From Pseudomonas mendocina (GTDB taxonomy: Bacteria > Pseudomonadota > Gammaproteobacteria > Pseudomonadales > Pseudomonadaceae): a DNA stretch of 64,000 nt. The position numbers and the translations under genes were made by a program. Positions 17,122 to 25,907 of this stretch are shown piece by piece; the first letter of the stretch is position 1; each line of letters begins with the position of its first letter. The notes under the pieces are model-generated. The model did not search any database. It was not told the origin of the DNA and saw nothing but the letters and a program-made list of their open reading frames with translations. The stretch is from NCBI RefSeq assembly GCF_900636545.1, contig NZ_LR134290.1:248001-312000 (forward strand). Reading direction: 5' to 3'.

Positions 17122-17886
17122 ATGTACGAATCTTTGATGAAGGTCATTACCGGCTACGGCCTGCTCAGCGGCTTCGCCATCGTCGGCATCACCATGTGGG
17201 TGTCGTACTGGATTTCCGACAAGTTCACCAAGGGCCGCCTGCACGGCTCGGCCATCGCCATCCTGCTCGGCCTGCTGCTGTCCTATATCGGTGGCGCCTA
17301 CACCGGCGGCCAGAAAGGCCTGGTGGATATTCCGCTGTTCGCCGGCATCGGCCTGCTCGGTGGTGCCATGCTGCGTGACTTCGCCATCGTCGCCACCGGT
17401 TTTGGGGTCAGTACCGAAGAACTCAAGCGTGCCGGTCTCGCCGGGGTGCTGGCGCTGTTTGTCGGCGTCTTCGCCTCTTTCGTGGCGGGTGTCGGAGTGG
17501 CCATGGCGTTCGGCTACACCGACGTGGTCAGCCTGACCACCATCGGCACCGGCGCGGTGACCTATATCGTCGGACCGGTGACTGGCGCAGCGATCGGCGC
17601 GAGCTCCGACGTGATGGCCCTGTCGATTGCCGCTGGTCTGATCAAGGCGATTCTGGTGATGGTGGCGACGCCCTTCATCGCGCCCTATATCGGTCTGAAC
17701 AATCCGCGCAGCGCGGTGATCTTCGGCGGTCTGATGGGCACCTCCAGCGGCGTGGCCGGAGGCCTGGCGGCAACCGATCCCAAGCTGGTGCCATACGGTT
17801 GCCTCACCGCGGCGTTCTACACCGCACTGGGCTGCCTGCTCGGCCCATCGCTGCTCTACTTTCTGATGCGAGGCCTTCTAGGCTGA
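17122..17886 (+). CDS. madM: Malonate transporter subunit MadM
   Basis: A 254-residue polytopic membrane protein and partner of MadL. About seven hydrophobic spans are visible, among them GYGLLSGFAIVGITMWVSYW, GSAIAILLGLLLSYIGGAYTGG, AGVLALFVGVFASFVAGVGVAMAFGY and GCLTAAFYTALGCLLGPSLLYFLM. The start ATG 17122 is preferred to the GTG at 17113, which overlaps madL. A terminator follows 6 bases after the stop, so it ends the mdc operon. Confidence 0.93.
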   Translation: MYESLMKVITGYGLLSGFAIVGITMWVSYWISDKFTKGRLHGSAIAILLGLLLSYIGGAYTGGQKGLVDIPLFAGIGLLGGAMLRDFAIVATGFGVSTEELKRAGLAGVLALFVGVFASFVAGVGVAMAFGYTDVVSLTTIGTGAVTYIVGPVTGAAIGASSDVMALSIAAGLIKAILVMVATPFIAPYIGLNNPRSAVIFGGLMGTSSGVAGGLAATDPKLVPYGCLTAAFYTALGCLLGPSLLYFLMRGLLG

Positions 17887-17891
17887 CCTTT

Positions 17892-17915
17892 GCCCGCCGT
17901 CATGGCGGGCTTTTT
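17892..17915 (+). terminator. Intrinsic terminator of the mdc-mad operon
   Basis: GCCCGCC (17892-17898) pairs with GGCGGGC (17904-17910) over a 5-base loop, followed by five T residues. It lies directly after madM. Confidence 0.92.
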
Positions 17916-17969
17916 ATTCAAGCTGAACGCGCTGCCCTGTGGCAGGCGCTTCAGCGGCGACGCTGGCGA

Positions 17970-18881
17970 CTACGATTGCCGGCTATACATCCGACACTCG
18001 GCCAGCAGCGCCAGCAGGTTGGGGTCGCGCTCCTTGGCCTTGAGAAAGACCACGCCGATATGCTGCTGCAGGTGGTACTTGGGCTGCAGCGGAATCAGCT
18101 TCACCCGGTTTTCGTATACCGCCGCCACGCGCCCCGGCAGCAGGGCATAACCGACGCCGGAGCTGACCATGCTGAGCAGGGTGAAGATGTCCTTCACCTG
18201 CATCGCCACCTTGGGCTCGAAACCGGCCTGCTGGAACACCCGCTCGCCGTCACGGAAGGTGGCGTAGCCCTGGGTCAGGGTGATGAAGGTCGAATCGCGC
18301 AGATCGGCCAGGTCCACCTCTGCGTGGTCGGCGAAGGGCGAGTCATTCGGAGTGGCGAGAAAAATGTCATCGGAGAACAGCGCCAGCTGTTCGCAATCCG
18401 GGTCGCTGACGCTGTCGTCGAGGGCGATCAGGATGGCGTCCAGCTCCATGTTCTTCAGCTTGTATAGCAGGTCGACGTTGGAGCCGAGCACCAGGTCGAT
18501 GTTCAGCTCGCTACGGCGCAGCTTTAGGCCCATGATCAGTTGCGGCACGGTCTTCACGGTCAGCGAGTAGAGCGCACCGAGTTTGAAACGCTCGGCGCCG
18601 AAACCCGCCGCTTCGCGGGTCAGACGCACCATCTCCTGGGCGTCCTGGATCAGCTTCTGCGCCTTTTCTTCCAGCACGTAGGCGCTCTCTAGCGGGATCA
18701 GGTTGCGCCCTTCGTGCTTGAACAGCGGGCAGCGCAGCGCGCTTTCCAGCGAATGGATGGCGCGGTGCACACTGACGTTGCTGGTCTGCAGCTCGCTGGC
18801 GGCACGCGCCAGGTTGCCGCTGCGCATGAAGGCGAGAAAGACCTCCAGCTTTTTCAGAGTCAGTTCTTCATCGATCAGCAT
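17970..18881 (-). CDS. mdcR: LysR-type regulator of malonate genes (MdcR)
   Basis: A 303-residue LysR protein. The start ATG at 18881 (MLIDEELTLKKLEVFLAFMRSGNLARAASELQTSNVSVHRAIHSLE) gives the standard N-terminal winged helix, and AAGGAC lies upstream on the minus strand. The open frame runs further up, but that part is not family-like. The C-terminal part is the LysR ligand domain (LDAILIALDDSV, MVSSGVGYALLPGR), which in this group senses malonate. It faces the mdc operon tail to tail. Assignment as MdcR rests on this place and on the unusual N-terminus, which lacks the common NH-RAF start. Confidence 0.88.
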   Translation of the reverse strand: MLIDEELTLKKLEVFLAFMRSGNLARAASELQTSNVSVHRAIHSLESALRCPLFKHEGRNLIPLESAYVLEEKAQKLIQDAQEMVRLTREAAGFGAERFKLGALYSLTVKTVPQLIMGLKLRRSELNIDLVLGSNVDLLYKLKNMELDAILIALDDSVSDPDCEQLALFSDDIFLATPNDSPFADHAEVDLADLRDSTFITLTQGYATFRDGERVFQQAGFEPKVAMQVKDIFTLLSMVSSGVGYALLPGRVAAVYENRVKLIPLQPKYHLQQHIGVVFLKAKERDPNLLALLAECRMYSRQS

Positions 18882-19100
18882 GGGCCTGTCCTTATCCAGC
18901 GATAGGCGATTGTGCCGTATCCGTGTGGGGCAGCGGTGATCGGTAGGTGCGACTTTGGTTGCAGATGGCAATGTCTGGAATGCCCCTTTGTTTGTCATTT
19001 CAATAGTGTTGATGTGATTGGTGAGCAGGGGCTACCGTACGGGCAGTCTTGCATCGGTACAGGTCAATGCCTGCGCCTTTCCTGTTTGAGGAGTACCGCC

Positions 19101-19553
19101 ATGAACGATTTTGCCTCGCTACCCGCGACCTCCGGCCTGAAGGCTCTGCAAGCCCTGATTCGCGGCGAACTGCCGGCGCCTTCCATCGGCGAGACCATGG
19201 GCATCCATGCAGTGCAGGTGGAGGCGGGCAGCATCACCCTGGAGGGGCGTCCGGATCAGCGCCATCTCAACCCAGCCGGGGCCGTACATGGCGGTTTCGC
19301 GGCCACCTGCCTGGACGGCGCCGCGGCGCTGGCGCTGTTCTCCACCCTGGAGGCGGACGTGCCGCACTCGACGGTGGATCTCAACGTCAAGTACGTGCGT
19401 CCCCTGCGCCCCGGCGAGGTCTATCAGGTACGCGGCTGGGTGGTCGAGCGCACCCGCAGCCTGGCGATCTGTGATGCGCAGATCGTCGACGCGCAGGGCA
19501 AGTTGTGCGCCAAGGCCACTACCACCTTCGTCATCGGAGTGGCCAAGGCATGA
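19101..19553 (+). CDS. PaaI-type hotdog thioesterase
   Basis: A 150-residue acyl-CoA thioesterase of the hotdog fold. The motif LNPAGAVHGGFAATCLDGAAALA (residues about 54-76) contains the HGG turn and the catalytic acidic residue of the long helix. VDLNVKYVRPLRPGEV is the following conserved strand pair. GAGGAG at 19088-19093 sets the start at ATG 19101. Its last bases overlap the next gene (ATGA), so the two form an operon. It is divergent from mdcR, with 219 bases between them that may hold both promoters. The substrate is unknown. Confidence 0.85.
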   Translation: MNDFASLPATSGLKALQALIRGELPAPSIGETMGIHAVQVEAGSITLEGRPDQRHLNPAGAVHGGFAATCLDGAAALALFSTLEADVPHSTVDLNVKYVRPLRPGEVYQVRGWVVERTRSLAICDAQIVDAQGKLCAKATTTFVIGVAKA

Positions 19554-20566
19554 AGGAGCTCATGGTTCAGGGTCCTGGCCAACTGGCCTGGGTCGAGGCG
19601 CCCGATCCACAACTTGCTACCGCGGCTAGTGCGCTGGTCAGGCCCATCGCCTCGGCCTCCTGTGATCTGGATCGTCGCCTGATCGCTGGTACCACCCCGT
19701 TCAAGCCGCCCTTCGCGCTGGGGCACGAATGCGTGGCCGAGGTGCTGGAAGTGGGCTCCGCGGTGCGTAACCTGAGCCGTGGCGACCTGGTTTCGGTGCC
19801 CTGGAAGATCGCCTGCGGCAGCTGTGCCCAATGCTTGGTCGGGCGTTCCAGCGCCTGTACGGCGGTACCGCGCATGGCCGCCTATGGCGTACCGGCAGGC
19901 GGGCACTGGGGCGGTCTGTTCTCGGAAATGGTGCTGGTGCCATTCGCCGACTCCATGCTGGTGCCATTGCCGGCGGGGCTCGATCCCGTGGCGGTCTCGA
20001 GTGCCAGTGACAACCTTACCGATGCCTGGGTGGCCGCCAGCCGGCCGCTGGCTACACGCCAGGGTGCCCGGGTATTGGTGGTCGGCGGCACGGAAAGCCT
20101 CGGCGTGCTCGCCGTGCAGATGGCACGGGCGGCCGGTGCGGGCAGCGTGGACTACCTCGACGAGCATCCGCTGCGCCAGCAGCTTGCCGCGCGCAGTGGC
20201 GCCGGTGTCGACCTGGCGGGGCGTGATCTCGACCGCAGCTATGACCTGGTGATCTCTGCCACTCGCGATCATCAGGCGCTGCGCCGTGGGCTGCTGGCGC
20301 TGGCGCCCGGCGGACATTGCTCGTGCATTGGCATCATCTTCGATGATCCGAAGATTCCGCTGTTCGACATGTACCTGCGCGACGTCACCTTCTCGGTTGG
20401 TGCCTGCAGCGTGCAGCAGCACATCCCCAAGGTGCTGGATCTGGTGCACAGCGGCTGCTGCGATCCGCTGCTGGTCAACCCGCAGGTGGTGGGTTGGGAG
20501 GACGCGCCACAGGCGCTGATTCAGCCGCTGACCAAGTGCATCGTGGTGCGCGAGCGTATCACTTGA
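19550..20566 (+). CDS. Zinc-dependent alcohol dehydrogenase family protein
   Basis: A 338-residue medium-chain dehydrogenase. The N-terminus MKELMVQGPGQLAWVEAPDP lines up with the usual MKALVYHGPG start of the family, so ATG 19550 is preferred to ATG 19562. Visible are the zinc/substrate loop SASCDLDRRLIAG, GHECVAEVLEVG with the conserved His-Glu, a structural-zinc-like cysteine run (ACGSCAQCLVGRSSAC), and the cofactor site VLVVGGTESLGVLAVQMA, where the usual GxGxxG is altered to GGTESLG. Cofactor preference is therefore uncertain. It ends 6 bases from the convergent marR-type gene, and a 14-base palindrome covers both stops. Confidence 0.85.
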   Translation: MKELMVQGPGQLAWVEAPDPQLATAASALVRPIASASCDLDRRLIAGTTPFKPPFALGHECVAEVLEVGSAVRNLSRGDLVSVPWKIACGSCAQCLVGRSSACTAVPRMAAYGVPAGGHWGGLFSEMVLVPFADSMLVPLPAGLDPVAVSSASDNLTDAWVAASRPLATRQGARVLVVGGTESLGVLAVQMARAAGAGSVDYLDEHPLRQQLAARSGAGVDLAGRDLDRSYDLVISATRDHQALRRGLLALAPGGHCSCIGIIFDDPKIPLFDMYLRDVTFSVGACSVQQHIPKVLDLVHSGCCDPLLVNPQVVGWEDAPQALIQPLTKCIVVRERIT

Positions 20567-20572
20567 GCGTGC

Positions 20573-21040
20573 TCAATTGAGCTGTTCGGCCAGCGCCAGC
20601 ATCACTCGGCGCCATGCCTCCTGGCCATCCGTGTCGGTGGTGGCCAGTGCCTCGCGCAGGGTGCGCCGCTCCAGCTCGGTGGCTTCGGCCTCCAGCGCCG
20701 TGCCTGTCTCGCTCAGGGCCAGCAGCTTGAAGCGATGCCGACCTGGTTCGCGGGTGTACTGCACCAGCGCCTGTTCAAACAGATGCGAGAGTGGGCGATG
20801 CAGCGCCTGGTTGCTGACGCCCAGAGTCGTGGCCAGTTCGCCGATGCTGATTGCGTCGGCGCGGGCGATCACATACAGAATGCGGTGGTGCACGCGGGAC
20901 AGCCCGCGCGCTTCGAGAAAGTGGTCGGCCGCCACCGTCAGGCCACGGAAGCCGAAGTGCAACAGCTCGAGGCTATGGTCGAGCGGATCCAGCGATTTCA
21001 GGCTCACAGACGCCGTATTGATCTTTTTTTCGATGACCAT
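20573..21040 (-). CDS. MarR-family transcriptional regulator
   Basis: A 155-residue winged-helix repressor. The HTH is ISIGELATTLGVSNQALHRPLSHLFEQALV and the wing YTREPGRHRFKLLALSETG. The first helix, HFGFRGLTVAADHFLEARGLSRVHHRILYVIAR, is the MarR dimer helix. ATG 21040 (MVIEKKIN) is preferred. A GTG at 21070 would add ten residues, and neither has a strong ribosome site. It is divergent from the GST gene (80 bases apart), which is its likely target together with itself. Confidence 0.87.
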   Translation of the reverse strand: MVIEKKINTASVSLKSLDPLDHSLELLHFGFRGLTVAADHFLEARGLSRVHHRILYVIARADAISIGELATTLGVSNQALHRPLSHLFEQALVQYTREPGRHRFKLLALSETGTALEAEATELERRTLREALATTDTDGQEAWRRVMLALAEQLN

Positions 21041-21120
21041 GAGATATTCACGCCGCTTTAGGTGGCCCACAGCCTAAGGCCTCCACCCGCTTCATCACAA
21101 CACGACACAGGAACACGCGC

Positions 21121-21726
21121 ATGCAACTGATCTACGCCGCTGCCTCACCCTTCGCCCGCAAGGTACGCGTACTGGCTGCGGAAACCGGCCTGCTGGAGCG
21201 CATCGAGCTGCTCGATACCGCTGTGCTGCCGACCACGCTGAACGAGCAGGTCAACGCGCTCAACCCGCTGGGCAAGATTCCGGTGCTGCTGACCGACGCT
21301 GGCGAGGCGTTGTATGACAGCCGGGTGATCTGCGAATACCTCGACACCCAGCATCAGGGCCCAAAGCTGCTGCCGGACGGTGCTGCGCGCTGGCCTGTGT
21401 TACGTATGGCCGCGCTGGCCGATGGCCTAATGGATGCTGCGCTGTTGGCGCGTTACGAGCGCGCTGCGCGCCCGGCCGAGCTGCAATGGACGGCCTGGCT
21501 GGAGGGGCAGTTGGGCAAGATCCAGCGGGCACTGGCGGAGCTGGAGCGCCAGGTCGACCACCTTCAGGGGCCGCTCGATCTGGCGCAGATTGGCGTCGCC
21601 TGCGCCCTGGGCTATCTGGATTTCCGCTTTGCCGATCTCGACTGGCGCGCTGCGCATCCGGGCCTGGCCGCTTTCCACCAGGCCTTCGCCCAGCGCGCCT
21701 CGATGCAGGCCAGCGCGCCGGTGTGA
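21121..21726 (+). CDS. Glutathione S-transferase family protein
   Basis: A 201-residue cytosolic GST. The thioredoxin-like N-terminal domain begins MQLIYAAASPFARKVRVLAAETGL and includes NPLGKIPVLLTDAGEALYDSRVICEYLD, the glutathione-binding cis-Pro and Glu/Ser loop. The all-helical C-terminal domain starts near residue 90. The catalytic residue is probably the Ser at position 9 (AASPFARK). The chemistry is not predictable. It is divergent from a MarR regulator and ends 9 bases before the convergent chemoreceptor gene. Confidence 0.9.
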   Translation: MQLIYAAASPFARKVRVLAAETGLLERIELLDTAVLPTTLNEQVNALNPLGKIPVLLTDAGEALYDSRVICEYLDTQHQGPKLLPDGAARWPVLRMAALADGLMDAALLARYERAARPAELQWTAWLEGQLGKIQRALAELERQVDHLQGPLDLAQIGVACALGYLDFRFADLDWRAAHPGLAAFHQAFAQRASMQASAPV

Positions 21727-21735
21727 GTCATCGGT

Positions 21736-23361
21736 TCAGAGGCGAAAGCGCGTTACCAAGTGGTTGAGGCCGATGGCCAACTGCGACAGCTCCTGGCTGG
21801 CGGCAGTGGTCTGATCGGCGCCGGCCGAGCTTTGCAACGACAGGTCGCGGATGTTGACCAGGTTGCGATCCACCTCGCGAGCCACCTGCGCCTGTTGCTC
21901 CGAGGCGCTGGCGATCACCAGATTGCGTTCGTTGATCGCGCTGATGGACTGGGTGATTTCTTCCAGCGCTTGTCCGGCGGACTGAGCCAGGTCGAGCGTC
22001 GAGCCAGCACGCTGCATGCTGGTATCCATCGCCTGCACGGCCTGTTCGGTCTCTCTCTGAATCAGCTCGATCATCTGCTCGACCTCGCCGGTCGATTGTT
22101 GGGTGCGGTGGGCAAGCGCGCGTACTTCGTCGGCCACTACGGCGAAGCCACGGCCCTGCTCGCCGGCCCGCGCGGCCTCGATGGCGGCGTTGAGCGCCAG
22201 CAGGTTGGTTTGTTCGGCAATGGCGCGGATAACGGTTACCACCTGCCCAATGTTGCGCACATTGTCGGCCAAGCGGCGGACCTCTTCGCTGGTGGTGGAG
22301 ATGTCTTGCGTCAGCAGGCCGATTGATTCCACCGTTTGCCCCACCTGATTCCGGCCTTGGCGGGCGGTATGGTCGGTCTCGCGCGATGCCTCGGATGTGC
22401 TGACGGCGTTGCGCGCGACTTCTTCCACCGCGGCGGTCATCTGGTTGACTGCGGTGGCGGCCTGTTCGATCTCGTTGTTCTGCTGGTGCAGGCCGCGTGT
22501 ACTGTCCTCGGTCACGGCATGCAGTTCTTCGGAGGCAGAAGCCAGTTGGCTGGACGAGTCGGCGATCTGCTGGATGGTGTCGCGCAGGCTACGCCGCATG
22601 GTGGCGAGTGCCGCCAGCAGTTGCGCAGGCTCGTCGTGGCCATCGTCGCTGACGTCCTGGCTGAGGTCGCCGCCTGCAATGTCCTCGGCCAGGCCAACAG
22701 CTTTGCCCAGGGGAATGACGACGCTGCGAGTGAACAGCAGGGCGAGGATGATCGTGAGCAGTACGGCCACGGCGACGGCGGCCTGCACGATGTACTTGGC
22801 GCTCACATACGCGTCTTCACTCTGCGCCGAGGCTTTTTCTGCACCGGTCTTGTTGAGCTGCATCAGTGCCCGCATCGCTGCGGTCAGTGCATCGGCCGTC
22901 TCGCTCAGTGTGCCACCGACCAGTTGCCTGACCTGGGCATCGTTGCCGGCCAGAATCGCCTCCATCACTTCGCCCTGGCTGGCCAGGTAGCGTTCCAGGC
23001 TACTGCGGAACGCATCGTAGGCCATCTGCTCCTCAGGGGAGTCGATGAACTGCACATAGGTTTGTTCGACACGTATCAGGTCGCTCTTGGCCTGATCCAA
23101 AGAGGCCAGGTCGGTGCTGCGGCTCTGCGTATCCTGGGTGATGTGAATGCGCAAGGTGAGCGCACGGATTCGGGCGGCGCTCAGGTTCATTTCATCCAGG
23201 GCCAGCACGGAAGGAAACCATTTGGCTTCGACCGCGTCGGACATGTCGTCCATGCGCGACATTTGCGCCAGGGTGATCCAGCCCAGAAGCAATACCAGTA
23301 GCCCCAATACGGCAAAGCTTGTCGCCGCGCGCCAACCGATTTTCATCTTTCTCAATAACAT
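21736..23361 (-). CDS. Methyl-accepting chemotaxis protein with four-helix periplasmic domain
   Basis: A 541-residue chemoreceptor. The first transmembrane helix is at about residues 13-31 ([21 protein letters not shown]). The periplasmic domain of about 155 residues is helical (4HB_MCP type; [33 protein letters not shown]). The second transmembrane helix is near 190-212. A HAMP domain follows ([24 protein letters not shown]), and the signalling tip is [35 protein letters not shown]. There is no C-terminal CheR-tethering pentapeptide. The ligand is unknown. The EAL gene lies upstream in the same direction, 89 bases away. Confidence 0.93.
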   Translation of the reverse strand: MLLRKMKIGWRAATSFAVLGLLVLLLGWITLAQMSRMDDMSDAVEAKWFPSVLALDEMNLSAARIRALTLRIHITQDTQSRSTDLASLDQAKSDLIRVEQTYVQFIDSPEEQMAYDAFRSSLERYLASQGEVMEAILAGNDAQVRQLVGGTLSETADALTAAMRALMQLNKTGAEKASAQSEDAYVSAKYIVQAAVAVAVLLTIILALLFTRSVVIPLGKAVGLAEDIAGGDLSQDVSDDGHDEPAQLLAALATMRRSLRDTIQQIADSSSQLASASEELHAVTEDSTRGLHQQNNEIEQAATAVNQMTAAVEEVARNAVSTSEASRETDHTARQGRNQVGQTVESIGLLTQDISTTSEEVRRLADNVRNIGQVVTVIRAIAEQTNLLALNAAIEAARAGEQGRGFAVVADEVRALAHRTQQSTGEVEQMIELIQRETEQAVQAMDTSMQRAGSTLDLAQSAGQALEEITQSISAINERNLVIASASEQQAQVAREVDRNLVNIRDLSLQSSAGADQTTAASQELSQLAIGLNHLVTRFRL

Positions 23362-23450
23362 GACTACCTCGTTTACCCGCAGCGGATTAATGCGGTGGGT
23401 TACTTAAAAGTTGATTAAGCGATCAGATTTAAATGTGCGTTGAGTAATGG

Positions 23451-24248
23451 CTAGTTGGTTATTCGCGAGGAACCTTGAAGATGCTCAAGTTCACAGGTTG
23501 GTCGCCCGAAGAAATAACCTTGCACCCAGGTACTTCCCTGGCTGGCGGCCAATTGCAGGTCGGTGGAAGTTTCGATGCCTTCGACGATTACGCAGGGCGC
23601 TAGGGTCTTGCACAGTTCGAGCAGATATTTGAGGGTTTTTTCACCGGTGGCACTATCGCGCGCGCGCTGTATATAGCTCTGGTCGATCTTGATGATGTCT
23701 GGCTGGCTTTGCTGGATGAATGCCAGGGTGCCGAAGCCCGAGCCGAAGTCATCGACAGCGACCCGGCAGCCGGCATGGCGCAGGCGGTGGACCAGATCCA
23801 CCGCGCCGCGGGTACTTGGCGGTACGGCGCTCTCGGTGATTTCGATGATCAGGCGTCCGGCCAGGCTGCGGTCGGCCGTCAGGTAGTCGAGCATCTGGTC
23901 CCAGTCCGCATCCAGTACGGTGCTGAGTGCGGAAATATTGCAGCCCAGGGTCAGGCTCGGGTTGTCTCGCAACAGCACCATCACCCTGCCGATCACCCGG
24001 TGATCCAGTGGGCGTATGACGTGCAGACGTTCCAGCAGTGGAAAGGGATTGAAGCCAAGGCCGTCGCCGTCATGGCGCAGCAGGCTTTCGCGATAGAGCA
24101 CCCGCCCCGGTTCATTCGTGGCAACGACAGGCTGGAACGCCAGGTGAAAGCGTCCGCGCTGCAGTTCGTCATAGAACATATGCGCGCGCTGCAGGTCGTT
24201 CAGTGGGTCGTTGGTAGCAGAGCGTAGGTATGGCTCTTGAGTGTTCAT
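23451..24248 (-). CDS. EAL-domain protein, probable cyclic di-GMP phosphodiesterase
   Basis: A 265-residue stand-alone EAL domain. The start ATG at 24248 has GGAAGG about 7 bases upstream. The earlier ATG at 24281 has no ribosome site. Catalytic motifs are present: NIS, EITES, DDFGSGFG, IIKIDQSYI, VIVEGIET and QGYFFGRP. The signature EAL is ESL here (YRESLLR, residues 52-58), keeping the metal-binding Glu. It is therefore probably active, hydrolysing c-di-GMP to pGpG. There is no transmembrane segment or sensor domain. It may counteract the cyclase encoded at 9.5 kb, but there is no direct link. Confidence 0.85.
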   Translation of the reverse strand: MNTQEPYLRSATNDPLNDLQRAHMFYDELQRGRFHLAFQPVVATNEPGRVLYRESLLRHDGDGLGFNPFPLLERLHVIRPLDHRVIGRVMVLLRDNPSLTLGCNISALSTVLDADWDQMLDYLTADRSLAGRLIIEITESAVPPSTRGAVDLVHRLRHAGCRVAVDDFGSGFGTLAFIQQSQPDIIKIDQSYIQRARDSATGEKTLKYLLELCKTLAPCVIVEGIETSTDLQLAASQGSTWVQGYFFGRPTCELEHLQGSSRITN

Positions 24249-24687
24249 GCGATGGCCTTCCAGGCGGTGTCGGGGTTCCATGGGTTAGGCATCTTTCTTT
24301 GTCCCTTAGGTGGGCGCTGGCAATAAAAACAAATACACAAGCACCGCCAGAAGTCGGCAGTGCAGTCGTTATCGAGTATTTATTGGTACCGCGGCGTCAG
24401 ACAGTGGCAATCAGGCAAATGTCAGAGCATTCGCCAGCAGCCTTATATTGATCACAGCATGGGGCGGGATGAAAAAACGTCTTGCTGACGAAACGGTTTT
24501 TATCGGGAGATGAATGTCCCGGTTTTTATAAGGGCATTTGAAAGTGCCGGCACCCCGCCAGTCATATCCTCCCATCCGTTTTATGTTGTGAGAAGTGTTC
24601 TCGGGTACCATTCGTATGTCCCGGGAGCCGTCCTATTTATTGCGTGGTATCTGGAATAAGCGAATTAGTTAATGTTTGGAATATGAG
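24249..24687. other. Intergenic region, AT-richer, no gene seen
   Basis: A divergent gap of 439 bases between the EAL gene and the AraC gene. It is visibly richer in A+T than its surroundings. It contains short T runs around a small hairpin (CGGGA 24504-24508 with TCCCG 24517-24521) and a 17-base sequence TTTTTATAAGGGCATTT (24523-24539). That sequence recurs exactly at 39805-39821 upstream of a TRAP gene. The short open frames in it lack ribosome sites. It probably holds two promoters, and a small RNA is possible but not shown. Confidence 0.5.
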
Positions 24688-25701
24688 ATGCATACGATTA
24701 CAAATGCCTGCTTTCAGATCATGGCCAAGGCATTTTCAAGCGACGGCTGCCGTTTCGGCAGGCATCTTTCAGGGTTGGATCAGATGCTTGCCGAGGGTGG
24801 GCCGGTACGGGTCATACAGGTCTACCGGCTGCTGGAGACCTTGGTCAGTGAAAGCGGTGATGTGGATATCGGCCTGCGCGCCTATCAGCACTTTCATCCG
24901 AGCGTGCTTGGTGTGAAAAGCTATGTCCTGATGTCCAGCCCAACGCTGGCCCAGGCGTTGCAGCGCCTGGCTGACTATCACCCGATGACCAGCGATGGCT
25001 CGCACATGTTTCTGGAGCGCTATGCCGACCGCCTCGAGTTGGTGGGCGTGGAGAACTCTACCGTTGCCCAGCGTGCGCCACGTGCGTTCATCGACGCAGG
25101 GGCCGCGTTGGTCTTGGCCATCGTGCATTGGCTCGCGCCCTTTCAGAAGCCGATGCCGCAGCGGCTTGAACTGACCTATCCGGAGCCGCAGGACACCCGA
25201 CAGTTGCACCGACTGTTCGGTGAAAATCTGTGCTTTTCCGCGCGGCGCAATTGCATGACATTCGGCCTGGAGGCCGGCGCGATCGAATTGCCCACCGCTG
25301 CCGCCGCGTTGCATACGTTGCACGTTGAATACGCCCAGGCGCAAATGAGCGAACAGGTAGATGGTTCGTTGGAAGCGCGGGTGCGGCGCATACTCGCGGA
25401 GCAACTGAGCCAGGGTGTCAGCCCTGGCCTGAGCGACGTGGCCGACCTGCTCGGCATGAGTCGGCGCAGCCTGCAACATGGCCTGGTTCGTGACGAGGCC
25501 AACTTCACCTTGCTGCTCGACCAGGCGCGTCAACGACAGGCCGCGAGCTTTCTGCGCAACACCACGCGCAGCCTCAAGTACATTTCGGCGCAACTGGGCT
25601 TTCGCGATCAGAGCAGTTTCCACAAGGCCTGCGTACGCTGGTTCGGTATTTCACCCAATCAGTACCGATTGATGCATGGTGATGGCGGAGCGACTTCCTG
25701 A
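24688..25701 (+). CDS. AraC-family regulator with ArgR/OruR-type N-terminal domain
   Basis: A 337-residue regulator. Residues about 10-190 match the arabinose-binding-domain type seen in ArgR/OruR-like AraC proteins (GLRAYQHFHPSVLGVKSYVLMSSPTLAQALQRLADYHPM). The C-terminal double HTH is at about 230-330: SLEARVRRILAEQLSQGVSPGLSDVADLLGMSRRSLQHGLV, then RSLKYISAQLGFRDQSSFHKACVRWFGISPNQYR. The start ATG 24688 has TGGA seven bases before it. The target genes are unknown. No enzyme gene lies next to it in the same direction. Confidence 0.87.
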   Translation: MHTITNACFQIMAKAFSSDGCRFGRHLSGLDQMLAEGGPVRVIQVYRLLETLVSESGDVDIGLRAYQHFHPSVLGVKSYVLMSSPTLAQALQRLADYHPMTSDGSHMFLERYADRLELVGVENSTVAQRAPRAFIDAGAALVLAIVHWLAPFQKPMPQRLELTYPEPQDTRQLHRLFGENLCFSARRNCMTFGLEAGAIELPTAAAALHTLHVEYAQAQMSEQVDGSLEARVRRILAEQLSQGVSPGLSDVADLLGMSRRSLQHGLVRDEANFTLLLDQARQRQAASFLRNTTRSLKYISAQLGFRDQSSFHKACVRWFGISPNQYRLMHGDGGATS

Positions 25702-25812
25702 TTTTTTGCTTACCTCGTGGTCCTTTCTGCTATGAGGTTTCGCTCACGACTCGGACAAGCCATTACACTCCAGTGGTCTTTTCCGGCCATGGAAGGGCGG
25801 TGTTAAGGTACA

Positions 25813-25844
25813 TTGCGCGCAAAGTCATAATTGGACTGCGCGCA
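25813..25844 (+). promoter_or_regulatory. Candidate operator of the twin-HTH GntR regulator (own promoter)
   Basis: The perfect palindrome TTGCGCGCAA (25813-25822) is followed by the related TGCGCGCA (25837-25844), with centres 23 bases apart. The first is preceded by CA, giving CATTGCGCGCAA. A near-identical CATTGCACGCAA lies at 28604-28615 in front of the divergent dehydratase and TRAP genes. Shared sites of this kind suggest autoregulation plus control of the neighbouring operons (inference). Confidence 0.5.
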
Positions 25845-25907
25845 TACCCATGGAGCCGCAGGACGAGTGCCCGTAACGCCGACAAGGTGACCAGTTCGAA
25901 AACAATA

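Noticed and set aside
24523..24570. Sigma-54 promoter in the EAL/AraC gap (GGCAC and TGC elements on the minus strand)
   Set aside because: The spacing between GG and GC is one base off the strict requirement.
24411..24611. A 66-codon open frame on the minus strand in the EAL/AraC gap
   Set aside because: There is no ribosome site, the composition is non-coding, and it runs across hairpins and T runs.
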